Shown in pieces: positions 33,405 to 42,468 of a DNA stretch of 64,000 nt. The stretch is from WHSW01 sp963846565 (GTDB lineage: Bacteria; Actinomycetota; Thermoleophilia; Solirubrobacterales; 70-9). Every line of letters starts with the position of its first letter. The stretch's first letter is position 1. The position numbers and the translations under genes were made by a program. The notes beneath the pieces were generated by a model. It saw only the letters and a list, made by a program, of their open reading frames with translations. It did no database searches and was not told the origin of the DNA. The DNA lies in NCBI GenBank assembly GCA_963846565.1, contig CAWJWL010000003.1, positions 434,001 through 498,000 on the forward strand, written 5' to 3'.

Positions 33405-35490
33405 AGGACGGCGCGGCGTAGAGCGTCAATCGCGGGCTCTCGGCCACCGGGACGAACCCGGCGTCGCGAGCCCAGGCCCGCTCGGGCACGACCGGGGCTT
33501 CCGAGCGGCCCCGGCCGACGACGAGGAGGTCGAAGCCTCCCCGTTTCAGGGCCGCGGCGAAGGCCCCCTGGTCCTCGTAGCGGCGCAGCATGTCCTCGTC
33601 GTCCGCGCCGACGTAGGCAACCTCGTTCTCGAGCCTGGGGCCGAACGCGGGCAACACCGGCGAGATGCCGGCGTCGTCCCAGACGCCCGCGAGTCCCACC
33701 CGGGCGCCGCTCGGGGCGTTCTCCGCGATCCAGTCGGTCGTCGGGTCGACCCCGGCGAAGCGGTCCGCGTCGAAGCGCTGCTCCATCTCGCGTCCCACGA
33801 CCCCGAGCGCGAGAACCGCGATGACGGCGAGCGCGGCGAGGGCCGGGGCGCTCGCCCCGGCCACAGCCCCGCGCGCGCTTTCCCCCGCGCGTTCGAGCCG
33901 CGCCCACCCCGCACCCGCGAGCGCCCCCGCCACGATCGCGGCGCCCCAGGCCGGCGGGCTGAGCCCGGCCGCCTCGGCATAGGCGCCGAGCGTGTATCCG
34001 GCGCCATCGAGCATCGCGATCGGCGCCAGCAGGCCGATCCCCACCGCGAGGGCTCCGGAAGCACCGAGCGCGGCGGCCGCCGCGGCCGCGGCGACGAGCA
34101 GGGCCGGCCCGGCGTAGCGAGCGTCCGCGGCGACGAGGAAGGGATAGCCCTCCGGGCCACCGGCCGAGTACGGGGTCGCCAGGTAGGCGAGGAGCAGGAG
34201 CACGGCGAGCGCGCCCGCGGCCAGCAGCAGGGGGCGGCGGGAGTCCCCTCGCCGCGCGGCGATCGCGAGCCCGACGACGAAGGCGACCCCGATCAGGGCC
34301 GCCGGCCAGGCGAGCGCCCGGCGCAGCTGCGGCCAGATGAAGTCGGACCACACCTCGACATCGCCGACGTAGTCGAGGAGGCTGAAGCCGGCCGCGTCGC
34401 GGACGACGTCGGCGGGGGCGTCGAAGATCGTCAGCCCGAGCGGGTCGACGCGCACCGGGAACACCGGATTGCCCGACTCGACCAGGTTGCGGAGCATCCA
34501 GATCCCTCCGGCGCCGAGGACGAGCGCACCGACCCCGGCGAGCCGGACGGCCGCCGTGCGGATCGACCGCCCCTCGAGCGCGCCGGCCACGGCCCAGACG
34601 AGGAGGGCGAGCGCGACCGCCCAGACGCCGTACCACTTCGTCCCGAAGGCGATCCCGAGCGCGATGCCGGCGAGGACCAGGTCAGGGGTCCCGCCGCCGG
34701 CGCGGTGGCGTAGCAGGAAGGTCAGCCCGGCGGCGAACGCGAACAGCATCAGCGCGTCGACGAGCCCCGCGTTGAGGGCCGGGGAGGCGATCGCCGGGAC
34801 CAGGAGCAGAACGGTCGCGGCGACAATCGCGGCGACCGGCGTAGCCCCGAGCCGGCGGCCGAGCGCGTACGTCGCCACGCCCGCAAGAGCCCAGTACGGA
34901 AAGAGGACCAGGTGCGCGAGGAAATCGTCGTGCCAGGGGAGCACCGCGGCGAGCAGGAGGACGTCGCCGTTATGCGGGTAGTGGCCCGGGGCCACGTCGG
35001 GGAGGAAGACGTCGATCTGCCAGATCGAGCCGGTCTCGATCCAGCGGACGACATTCGGAAGGTGGAAGTTGAGGACGTCGATCGACAGCGGCGCCGCGAC
35101 CAGGCGGTCTCCGAGCGAGGTGAGGAGGAGGGCCGCCGCGACGCCGAGGCAGGCACCGGCGATGGCGGCGGCGAAACGCCCCGCGGCGGGCAGGGTCTCG
35201 ACGTCGGCGGCCCCAGCCGCCGCCGGCGCACGGCGCGCGAGCAACGCGGCCGCGCCGACCCAGAGCGCGGTTGCGACCAGCACGCTCGCCCCGGAGAGGA
35301 TGCCGAGGACCATCGGCAGCAGATGCACCGCGAGGATCGCGGCGCTCGCGAGCACCGCGACCGCGAGCAGGCGCTCCGACCCGCGAAGGGCGCCAAACCT
35401 CGCAGCAGCGATCCAGGCGGCGCCTCCGATCGTGCCCGCGAGCATCGCGGCGAAGAGGGCGTACCCCTCGATGTAATCGCCGGCGGGCAC
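33391..35490 (-). CDS. Large multi-pass membrane protein, GT-C-like (family copy 2)
   Basis: 699 residues, a paralogue of the convergent neighbour with which it shares 14 bp at the 3' ends. It has HLLP (about 56-59), D138-x4-FHLP and RW (149-150), GSIWQI, GHYPHNGD, VLPWHDDFLAHL, GNPVFPV...LTIFDAPAD, DARYAGPAL, and the C-terminal GARVGLAGVW ... RLENEVAYVG. No ABC or ATPase motif is present. Likely a membrane glycosyltransferase of the same pathway. It starts at a GTG. Confidence 0.75.
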   Translation of the reverse strand: MPAGDYIEGYALFAAMLAGTIGGAAWIAAARFGALRGSERLLAVAVLASAAILAVHLLPMVLGILSGASVLVATALWVGAAALLARRAPAAAGAADVETLPAAGRFAAAIAGACLGVAAALLLTSLGDRLVAAPLSIDVLNFHLPNVVRWIETGSIWQIDVFLPDVAPGHYPHNGDVLLLAAVLPWHDDFLAHLVLFPYWALAGVATYALGRRLGATPVAAIVAATVLLLVPAIASPALNAGLVDALMLFAFAAGLTFLLRHRAGGGTPDLVLAGIALGIAFGTKWYGVWAVALALLVWAVAGALEGRSIRTAAVRLAGVGALVLGAGGIWMLRNLVESGNPVFPVRVDPLGLTIFDAPADVVRDAAGFSLLDYVGDVEVWSDFIWPQLRRALAWPAALIGVAFVVGLAIAARRGDSRRPLLLAAGALAVLLLLAYLATPYSAGGPEGYPFLVAADARYAGPALLVAAAAAAAALGASGALAVGIGLLAPIAMLDGAGYTLGAYAEAAGLSPPAWGAAIVAGALAGAGWARLERAGESARGAVAGASAPALAALAVIAVLALGVVGREMEQRFDADRFAGVDPTTDWIAENAPSGARVGLAGVWDDAGISPVLPAFGPRLENEVAYVGADDEDMLRRYEDQGAFAAALKRGGFDLLVVGRGRSEAPVVPERAWARDAGFVPVAESPRLTLYAAPSFSGS

Positions 35491-35551
35491 GCGGGAAGGC
35501 TAACCCGCGACAACGCGAACGCCGGGCGTCCCCCATACCCTCCACCCCCTC

Positions 35552-36343
35552 ATGACCGGCCCCAACGAAGGCACCGTGACGAAGGTCCGCAAGCTCGCCG
35601 CCGGCTGGAAGTGGCGGGCGAGCTACATGCTCGGGACGCCGATCCCGCATCACTACGAGCCCGAGATCGCGACGACGATGAAGCGCGTCCGCAGGCACAC
35701 CCTGACGAGCACGGCACGAATCGCGGCCCTTTGCGATGCGGTTTCCTACGTCGTCCGCGAGGGGATCGAGGGCGAGATCGTCGAGTGCGGCGTCTGGCGC
35801 GGCGGCAGCATGATGGCCGCGGCGCTGACGTTGCAGCGGAGCGGCGACACGAGCCGGGAGCTCCATCTCTACGACACCTTCACCGGGATGCCCGAGCCCG
35901 GCGGCGAGGACGTCAGCTCCCCGTACGACGGCTACTCGCTGCACAAGCGCTGGCGCCGGCACAGCGACTCCAACAACGAGTGGGCGGGCGTACCGGTTGA
36001 GGAGGTGCGGAGCGCGGTCGCCTCGACCGGATACCCGGGCGAGCGCATCCACCTACACCCCGGGATGGTCGAGGACACGCTCCCGGCCGAGGCCCCGGAA
36101 TCGATCGCCGTCCTGCGGCTCGACACCGACTGGTACTCCTCGACCAAGCACGAGCTGAACGAGCTCTACCCCCGCCTCGCCGACGGCGGCGTCCTGATCA
36201 TCGACGACTACGGTCACTACGAGGGAGCGCGGAAGGCCGTAGACGAGTACTTCGCGGAGACCGGGCAGCCGGTCTTCCTGAACCGGATCGACTACACCGG
36301 GCGCTCCGCGATCAAGCGCACGCCCGTTCCTGACGGCCGATGA
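35552..36343 (+). CDS. TylF/MycF-family O-methyltransferase
   Basis: 263 residues. The family signature is clear: GEIVECGVWRGGSMMAAAL (SAM site), LHLYDTFTGMPEP, and the metal-binding LRLDTDWYSSTKHELNELY ... GGVLIIDDYGHYEGARKAVD. Members such as macrocin O-methyltransferase methylate sugar hydroxyls in a Mg-dependent way, so methylation of a glycan or nucleotide sugar is likely here. Its stop overlaps the next gene start by ATGA. Confidence 0.9.
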   Translation: MTGPNEGTVTKVRKLAAGWKWRASYMLGTPIPHHYEPEIATTMKRVRRHTLTSTARIAALCDAVSYVVREGIEGEIVECGVWRGGSMMAAALTLQRSGDTSRELHLYDTFTGMPEPGGEDVSSPYDGYSLHKRWRRHSDSNNEWAGVPVEEVRSAVASTGYPGERIHLHPGMVEDTLPAEAPESIAVLRLDTDWYSSTKHELNELYPRLADGGVLIIDDYGHYEGARKAVDEYFAETGQPVFLNRIDYTGRSAIKRTPVPDGR

Positions 36344-37305
36344 GAAACGTGCAGGCGGCGGACGGCTCGGTGGGCCTGATCAGCGTCAGCGCCCCGGTGC
36401 TGAACGAGGAGGACGTGCTCGAGCGCTTCTACGAGCGGGTCTGCGCTGCGCTCGAGGGCCATGAGTTCGAGCTCGTGCTCGTCGACGACGGCTCGACCGA
36501 CCGCACGCCGGAGATGCTCGACGAGCTCGCGGAGAAGGATCGGCGGGTGCGCGTCATCCACCTCTCGCGAAACTTCGGCTACCAGCCCGCCGTCGCCGCG
36601 GGCCTCGACAACTGCTCGGGCGATGCGGTGGTAACGATCGACGCCGACCTGCAGGACCCGCCGGAGCTGATCCCGGAGCTGATCGCCGAATGGCAGCAGG
36701 GCGCCGACGTGGTCTACGCCGTGCGCCGCGAGCGCCGCGGCGAGGGCCGGGTGAAGCTCGTCACCGCGCGCTGGTTCTCCTCCCTCTTCCGGCGCCTCGC
36801 CGAGCTCGAGATCCCGGCCAACGTCGGCGACTTCCGTCTCCTCTCGCGGCGCGCCGTCGACGCGCTTCGGGCGATGCCCGAGCGCAACCGCTTCATGCGC
36901 GGAATGACCGTCTGGGTCGGCTTCCGCCAGAGCTCGGTGCCCTACGACCGCGATCCGCGCTTCGCCGGCGACACGCGCTACAAGTGGCGGACGCTGCTGC
37001 GGATCGCGCTCGACGGGATCTCCTCGTTCTCGCACGTGCCGCTCCAGATCGCGACGCTGGTCGGGTTCGCCGTTTCATTCATCGCCTTCCTCGGGATCCC
37101 GTACGTGATCGTCAACCGGCTGATCGGCTTCTACGTCGAGGGCGTCTCGACCCTGCTCTTCGCGATCCTCCTGCTCGGCGGGATCCAGCTGATCACGCTC
37201 GGGATCATCGGCGAGTACATCAGCCGCATCTACGACGAGGTCAAGCGCCGGCCGCTTTACGTCGTCGGCGAGCGGCGCAACCTCGAGGACGCCGATGACG
37301 ACTGA
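36340..37305 (+). CDS. GT2 glycosyltransferase with C-terminal membrane helices (GtrB/DPM-like)
   Basis: 321 residues. The GT-A core has LISVSAPVLNEEDVLERFY, LVLVDDGSTDRTPEM, LSRNFGYQPAVAAGL and the DADLQDPPE metal site. Two C-terminal helices (about 231-285) and a GEYISRIYDEVKRRPLYVV tail follow. This is the layout of undecaprenyl- or dolichyl-phosphate glycosyltransferases, which make the lipid-linked sugar donors used by GT-C enzymes. That fits the four GT-C-like genes nearby. Related gene: 60041-61096. Confidence 0.9.
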   Translation: MRNVQAADGSVGLISVSAPVLNEEDVLERFYERVCAALEGHEFELVLVDDGSTDRTPEMLDELAEKDRRVRVIHLSRNFGYQPAVAAGLDNCSGDAVVTIDADLQDPPELIPELIAEWQQGADVVYAVRRERRGEGRVKLVTARWFSSLFRRLAELEIPANVGDFRLLSRRAVDALRAMPERNRFMRGMTVWVGFRQSSVPYDRDPRFAGDTRYKWRTLLRIALDGISSFSHVPLQIATLVGFAVSFIAFLGIPYVIVNRLIGFYVEGVSTLLFAILLLGGIQLITLGIIGEYISRIYDEVKRRPLYVVGERRNLEDADDD

Positions 37306-38218
37306 GCCGACCCTCGACAGCGCCGCGGTCTGCACGGCCTGTGGCTCGAGCGAGCTCGTCGCCCACCTCGAGGTCCGCGGTGAGATCGGGGCGGAGGGGT
37401 TGATCCCGACGACGAAGGAGTTCGGCACCGCCCTCGGCGACATCGTCCGCTGCGCCAACTGCTCGCACATGCAGCTCGACCGCTTCCCCTCCGACGAGGA
37501 GCTCGACGCCGCCTACGAGGTCGCCGAGTCGGACGCCTACGTCGAGGAGGAGGCGGGCCAGCGCTACAGCTTCGCCTCCGTGCTCGAACGGATCGAGCGC
37601 TACGGGCCGCAGAAGGGCGCGATCCTCGATGTCGGCTGCTGGGTCGGCTTCCTGCTCGCCGAGGCCAAGGAGCGCGGCTGGCGCGAGCCGATCGGGATCG
37701 AGCCGTCGACCTTCGCCGCCGAGTTCGCGCGCGAGCGCCTCGGCCTCGACGTGCGCACCGAGGAGCTGTTCACCGCCGATCTTCCGACCGGCCACTTCGA
37801 TTGCGTCGTCATGGGTGACGTGCTCGAGCACCTGACCCGGGCCAACGCCGCCCTCGACCGGGTCGCCGAGCTGCTGCGGCCGGGCGGGCTGATCGCGCTC
37901 GAGCTGCCGGATGCCGGCAGCCGGGTCGCCCAGCTGCTCGGGGCGAAGTGGTGGTCGGTGATCCCGACTCACATCCACTACTTCACCCGCTCGAGCGCCG
38001 CGACGATGCTGCGCCGCCACGGCTATGAGCCGCTCTACGCCGCCACGGACCCGAAGTCGTTCACCGTCCGCTACTACCTCGACAAGGGCGGCGGCTACCT
38101 GCCCGGTGTGTCCAAGGCGATGATCGCGGCGGCGGAGCAGCTGGGACTCGCCGAACGGATGTGGACGCCGGACTTCCGCGACCGGATGGTCGTCATCGCG
38201 CGCCGCGGCCGGGCCTGA
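37295..38218 (+). CDS. SAM methyltransferase with N-terminal zinc ribbon
   Basis: 307 residues. An N-terminal CTAC ... CANC pair (about 13-55) forms a zinc knuckle. The methyltransferase fold follows: GAILDVGCWVGFLLAEAKERG, CVVMGDVLEHL, LLRPGGLIALELPDAG. The architecture is typical of sugar C- or O-methyltransferases of the NovU/TylCIII type, though their C-terminal domain is not obvious. It overlaps the GT2 gene by 11 bp. Confidence 0.85.
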   Translation: MTTEPTLDSAAVCTACGSSELVAHLEVRGEIGAEGLIPTTKEFGTALGDIVRCANCSHMQLDRFPSDEELDAAYEVAESDAYVEEEAGQRYSFASVLERIERYGPQKGAILDVGCWVGFLLAEAKERGWREPIGIEPSTFAAEFARERLGLDVRTEELFTADLPTGHFDCVVMGDVLEHLTRANAALDRVAELLRPGGLIALELPDAGSRVAQLLGAKWWSVIPTHIHYFTRSSAATMLRRHGYEPLYAATDPKSFTVRYYLDKGGGYLPGVSKAMIAAAEQLGLAERMWTPDFRDRMVVIARRGRA

Positions 38219-38223
38219 GCCAT

Positions 38224-40350
38224 CTAGCCGGACGAGGGAGGCGTGTAGAGCGCCGTCTCGATGTCGCCGCCGAAGCTGAGGTTCTGCCCGGTCGCGACGC
38301 GGGTCCAGCCGAGCTGATCGAGCCACTCCTGCTGGCGGTCGGGGCGCTCCGGTTCGAGAGCGTCGATGTCCTGGGTGTAGACGTAGTCGTAGCGACCGGC
38401 GTCGAGGGCGGCCGCCAGCGCTTCCTTGGTGTCGTAGGTCGCGAGCATCTCGTCGACGCGCGGGCCGATGAACTCGACCTCGTTCTCCAGCTCTGACCCG
38501 AACAGCGGGTAGTTGCCCCAGCCGTCCCCGAGCAGACCGACGCGCGTGCCGGCGGGCGCCGCGTCGACGATCGCGATCGGTTCGCCGAGGTTCGTGTGCC
38601 GAAGCTCGGCGAAGCGGTTCTCGAACGCGATCACGCCGAGCGCGAGGGCGCCGAGGACGGCGGCCGCGAGCGCCGCGGGCCCGAAGCCACCGCGGTCGCG
38701 GAGCGAGCGCCACAAGACGGCGAGCCCGACCACGAGCCCGATCACCGCGACCGCTGCGAGCACGGCCGCGGTCCCGACCGTCCCCTCGAAGAACTGCGTG
38801 CTGCGCCGTAGCGCGTCGAGCAGTGCGAGCAGCAGCAGCCCCTGGCCGAAGAGGGCGAGACGACCCGAGCGCGCGAGCAGCCATGCGACCGCGGGGGCGA
38901 GGACGATCAGCGCCGGGATGACGTAGCGCGAGTTGACCCAGGCGTTGACCGGAGCGCCCTCGGGCCCGACCGCCGTGTACGGGGTGATCACGTAGGCGAT
39001 CCCGATCAGGCCAGCCACGACGACCATCGCGGCCATCTTCCCGGCGCGCTGCGGGTCGGTGGTGAACCGGCGCCACGCCACGACCGCGGCCACCGGCATC
39101 AGCGCCCAGAAGATCACGGCGACGAAACTCATGATGTCGAGGAACGTCGGCCAGAAGATCGTCCGCCAGACACCCGGAGAGTCCGCGTAGTGGAGCAGCG
39201 AGTAACCCTCGATCTCCCGGTAGCGATCGGGGGGCGCATCGAAGATCGTCAGCGAGCCGAAGGCCACCTTCACCGGGAACACCGGGTTCCCCGACTCGAT
39301 CCAGTTGCGCAGGAGCCAGAAGCCGCCGAAGAGCGCCGCCGGCACTCCGAGGACTGCCGTGCGGCCGAGGAGGCCGTCGCGACGGCCGGCGATCAGGGAC
39401 GCGGCGAACCAGACGACGACGAGCGCGCCGACCGCGTAGACGGCGTACCAACGGGTCCCGAATGCCAGGCCCAACCCGATCCCGGCGAGGACCAGCTCGA
39501 AGCCGGACCCCGTGCGCCAGGCGCGCAGGAGGAAGAAGGCGCCGGCCGCGAAGGTGCCGACCATCACCGGATCGGCGAGGCCGCGCAGGGCGATGTAGCC
39601 GAAGGCGGGCATCGAGACGAGCGCGGCCGCGACGAGCGCCGACGGGCCACGCGACGCGCCCATCTCGCGGCCGGCCGCGAAGATCGAGAGCCCGGCCAGG
39701 GCGAGGAAGGGCAGGCCGACGAACCGGACCAGGAACTCGTTGGAGAACGGGAGGATGACGCCGAGCAGGAAGATGTCGCCGGTCTGCGGGTAGTTGCCCG
39801 GCGCCCGGAACGGGATGAAGTCGTCGACCTGCCACACGGACGCGTCCTGAATCCACCGGGCGATGTTGGGCAGGTGGAACGAGGCGACGTCGACGTGGAG
39901 AAGCGCGACCGTCGCGTGGTCGATCGCCGAGCCGACGAGATAGACGCTCACCGCGGCGACCGCGATCACGCCGATCACCCACGATGCGCGCGCCTCGCCC
40001 GGCGGGGCGACGAGAAGGTTCCCGAGCGACGGTGGGGCCGACGCCGGATCCTGCGCATCCCGCGCCGGGCGCGTACCCGCGCCATCGTGCCTGCCGAGGA
40101 GGATCGCGAGCCCGGCAAGCAGCGCGGCCGTGAGGACGACGACCTCCCGGTGGAGGATCCCGAACAACCCGGGGATCAGGTGCACGGCGAAGTACGCCGC
40201 CGCAAAGACGAGGCCGAGGGCGACCCATCGCTCGACGCCGCTCAGGTCCCGGTCGCAGTAGCGGTCGACGACGCATTTCGCCGTGATCGCCGAGGCGACC
40301 AGCACCACGCCCAGGATCAGGAGCCCGAGGAGGACGTCAGCCGTGCTCAT
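38224..40350 (-). CDS. Large multi-pass membrane protein, GT-C-like (family copy 3)
   Basis: 708 residues from the ATG at 40348-40350; a GTG three codons earlier is also possible. Landmarks are shared with copies 1, 2 and 4: HLIP (about 57), D144-x3-FHLP and RW (155-156), SVWQVDDF, GNYPQTGD, ILPFSNEFL, GNPVFPV...LTIFDAPPD, NSRYVIPAL, and a C-terminal domain with GTRVGLLGDGW ... LENEVEFIG. It is convergent with the zinc-ribbon methyltransferase gene, with 5 bp between stops. Confidence 0.75.
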   Translation of the reverse strand: MSTADVLLGLLILGVVLVASAITAKCVVDRYCDRDLSGVERWVALGLVFAAAYFAVHLIPGLFGILHREVVVLTAALLAGLAILLGRHDGAGTRPARDAQDPASAPPSLGNLLVAPPGEARASWVIGVIAVAAVSVYLVGSAIDHATVALLHVDVASFHLPNIARWIQDASVWQVDDFIPFRAPGNYPQTGDIFLLGVILPFSNEFLVRFVGLPFLALAGLSIFAAGREMGASRGPSALVAAALVSMPAFGYIALRGLADPVMVGTFAAGAFFLLRAWRTGSGFELVLAGIGLGLAFGTRWYAVYAVGALVVVWFAASLIAGRRDGLLGRTAVLGVPAALFGGFWLLRNWIESGNPVFPVKVAFGSLTIFDAPPDRYREIEGYSLLHYADSPGVWRTIFWPTFLDIMSFVAVIFWALMPVAAVVAWRRFTTDPQRAGKMAAMVVVAGLIGIAYVITPYTAVGPEGAPVNAWVNSRYVIPALIVLAPAVAWLLARSGRLALFGQGLLLLALLDALRRSTQFFEGTVGTAAVLAAVAVIGLVVGLAVLWRSLRDRGGFGPAALAAAVLGALALGVIAFENRFAELRHTNLGEPIAIVDAAPAGTRVGLLGDGWGNYPLFGSELENEVEFIGPRVDEMLATYDTKEALAAALDAGRYDYVYTQDIDALEPERPDRQQEWLDQLGWTRVATGQNLSFGGDIETALYTPPSSG

Positions 40351-40411
40351 GCCATTCACCTTGTCGCGCCAAAACGATCCGGGAGCCTAGCCGCCGACGC
40401 AGAGGCCCGTG

Positions 40412-41524
40412 TCAGGCGCTCCACGCGATGCGGTCGTAGAGCCGCTCCCAGTCCGCGACGAGGCGGGCGAGGTCGAACTCACCCGCACGAGCCCGGCAGC
40501 CTGCGACCCTCGCGTCCGCCGGAGTGGTAGCGAGCGCAAGGGCGAGGGCCGCGGCGAGACCGGCCTCGTCATCGGGCTCGAACGTCCAGCCGAGGTCGTC
40601 GTCGCTGACCAGCTCGGGGACGGCTCCCGAGCGCCCCGCAACCACCGGGGTGCCGGCCGCCATCGACTCGATCAGGACGAGGCCGAACGCCTCCTCGACC
40701 GAGGGCAACACGCTCGCCCACGCGCGGGCGTAAGCCCGGGCGAGCACTTCGGTGCGGTCGGCTTCGAGGCGGACGACGCCGGGCGGCAACGACGCCATGC
40801 CCTCCCCGTGGGCGGGCATCCCCGCGCCCCCCGCGAGCACGAGCCGGGCGTCGGGGAGCTCGCGGCGGACGCGCTCGAACGCGGCCAGGAGGAGCGGCCC
40901 GCGCTTGCGGGGATCGGTGAGGCTGGCGGCGCAGATCAGGGTCGGTTCGCTCGCCCGAGGCTCCTCGACCGCGAACTCGTCGACGTCGACTCCCGCCGGC
41001 ATCACCACCGGGGACTCCTGCAGGTAGCGCCTGGCCCTCGCGGCGGCCGCCTCGCTCAGCACGGTGACCTGGGCCGCTGCCGCCAATGCCCGCTGCAGCA
41101 TCTCGAGCCGATAACGACGCGCGACGAGAAACTCGCGCGTCGGGATCCCGTGGATCGAGAACACGTACGGCGGGCCACCGCCACGACGCGCGAGCGACGC
41201 CGCGAACGCGTCGCTCGGAGAGAACGCGTGCGCGAGATCGAAGCGACCCCGGCGAAGGCGCGAGACGGCCGCCGGGACCGTCGAGAGGTAGTGCTCGTAG
41301 AAGCGCAACGGCGAGAGCTCCGGGAGCCGGCGGGCCCGATCGACGACCACGCCGTCCTCCTCGCCAACCTGTCTCGAGCCGCGATGGGTCGTCAGGATCG
41401 TGACGTCGTGGCCCCGTCGAGAGAGGGCGACGCCGAGGTCATGGACCACGCGCTCGGACCCGCGCCTCACCTCGGGCCAGTAGGTCGGATGAAGCAGCGC
41501 GATGCGCAAGCGTTCACGGGTCAC
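40412..41524 (-). CDS. GT4-family glycosyltransferase
   Basis: 370 residues from the GTG at 41522-41524, which overlaps the upstream GT2 stop (GTGA); the frame continues eight codons further but that would run into the GT2 gene. It has LHPTYWPEVRRGSERVVHD (acceptor-domain glycine loop), AASLTDPRKRGPLLLAAF, and VEEAFGLVLIESMAAGTPVV with the E-x7-E donor motif. Probable retaining glycosyltransferase of the surface glycan. Confidence 0.88.
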   Translation of the reverse strand: MTRERLRIALLHPTYWPEVRRGSERVVHDLGVALSRRGHDVTILTTHRGSRQVGEEDGVVVDRARRLPELSPLRFYEHYLSTVPAAVSRLRRGRFDLAHAFSPSDAFAASLARRGGGPPYVFSIHGIPTREFLVARRYRLEMLQRALAAAAQVTVLSEAAAARARRYLQESPVVMPAGVDVDEFAVEEPRASEPTLICAASLTDPRKRGPLLLAAFERVRRELPDARLVLAGGAGMPAHGEGMASLPPGVVRLEADRTEVLARAYARAWASVLPSVEEAFGLVLIESMAAGTPVVAGRSGAVPELVSDDDLGWTFEPDDEAGLAAALALALATTPADARVAGCRARAGEFDLARLVADWERLYDRIAWSA

Positions 41525-42468
41525 AGCATGGGCGCACGGTGTCGCCACGCCCCGCGGGCGATCCCGACGACATGGGCGAGATCGCGGATCGCGCGCGCGG
41601 GGAGGTGGATTGTCTGACGCAGGATGCCGCGCGGGCCGAGGTTGCGTGAGTCGTAGGCGTCGGCGAGGTACGGAGCCGCGAGCGCCGCTCCGATGAGCGG
41701 CCGGCGGCGAAAGAGCAGCAGGCCGGCGACGAACGCCGGCAGCGAAGCATGCGTGCGGTTGAAGAAGAGGCGGGCAAACAGATGGCGCCGGTGCGAGGGG
41801 TGCCGCTTGAGCACGAGCGGGGTCGAGCGCCAGCGGACTAGCGCAGCTCTGACGGCCTGATCCAGCGGCTGCGCGACGACGGCGTGATAGACCAGCGCGC
41901 GCTCACTGAACTCGTGCCGGGCGCCCGCGCCGATCGCCCGCAGCCCGAGGTCCGTGTCCTCGCCGGAGTCGACGAAGTCCTCGTCGAAGCCCCCGAGCGC
42001 CTCGAGCAGGGGCCGCGGGTAGGCGACGTTGCAGGTCTCGACCCACGGGGTGGGGCCCGTGACCCGGATGCTGCGCGCGAGGCCGAAGAGCAGGTGCGCC
42101 TCGTCCGGGTCCGGTTCGGTCGGCCCCTGGATGAACGCTCCGGCGCCCGCATCCTTGGCGAGCAACGCCTCGAGCCAGCCCGGCGTCGGCCTGCAGTCGT
42201 CATCCGTGAAGGCGACGAGCCCTCCGCGCGCCGCCCGCCAACCGTGGTTTCGCTGCCCGGGCCGGGTCGGCGTCGTCGCGATCTCGAATCGCGTCGCGAG
42301 CCCCTGCGGAGCGGAGGCGAACGGGCCCGGCGAATCGGGCCGGCGGACGACGAGGACCTCGAACCGCTCACGCTCGAGCGTCTGATTCGCGAGCGCCTCG
42401 AGGGCGAAGGCGAGCCTCGTCTCGCGGCCGTGGCTGATGATCACGACGCTGACCTCAGGCGACGGCAT
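41521..42468 (-). CDS. GT2-family glycosyltransferase
   Basis: 315 residues. VSVVIISHGRETRLAFALEAL at the N-terminus, then VAFTDDDCRPTPGWLEALL (DxD-type metal site), IQGPTEPDPDE, TCNVAYPRPLLEALGGFDE and GEDTDLGLRAI, the acceptor-side ED motif. The second nucleotide-binding strand is odd: LVVRRPDSPGP replaces the usual VVDDGSTD, so sugar-nucleotide contacts may differ. It is related to the genes at 51037 and 57022. Confidence 0.87.
   Translation of the reverse strand: MPSPEVSVVIISHGRETRLAFALEALANQTLERERFEVLVVRRPDSPGPFASAPQGLATRFEIATTPTRPGQRNHGWRAARGGLVAFTDDDCRPTPGWLEALLAKDAGAGAFIQGPTEPDPDEAHLLFGLARSIRVTGPTPWVETCNVAYPRPLLEALGGFDEDFVDSGEDTDLGLRAIGAGARHEFSERALVYHAVVAQPLDQAVRAALVRWRSTPLVLKRHPSHRRHLFARLFFNRTHASLPAFVAGLLLFRRRPLIGAALAAPYLADAYDSRNLGPRGILRQTIHLPARAIRDLAHVVGIARGAWRHRAPML

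Noticed and set aside
37241..40276. Open frame of about 1,011 codons on the minus strand
   Set aside because: It is out of frame with the GT-C-like copy 3 gene and antisense to a methyltransferase; the product is Arg/Pro-rich low-complexity with no recognisable motifs. Such long shadows are expected at this GC content.
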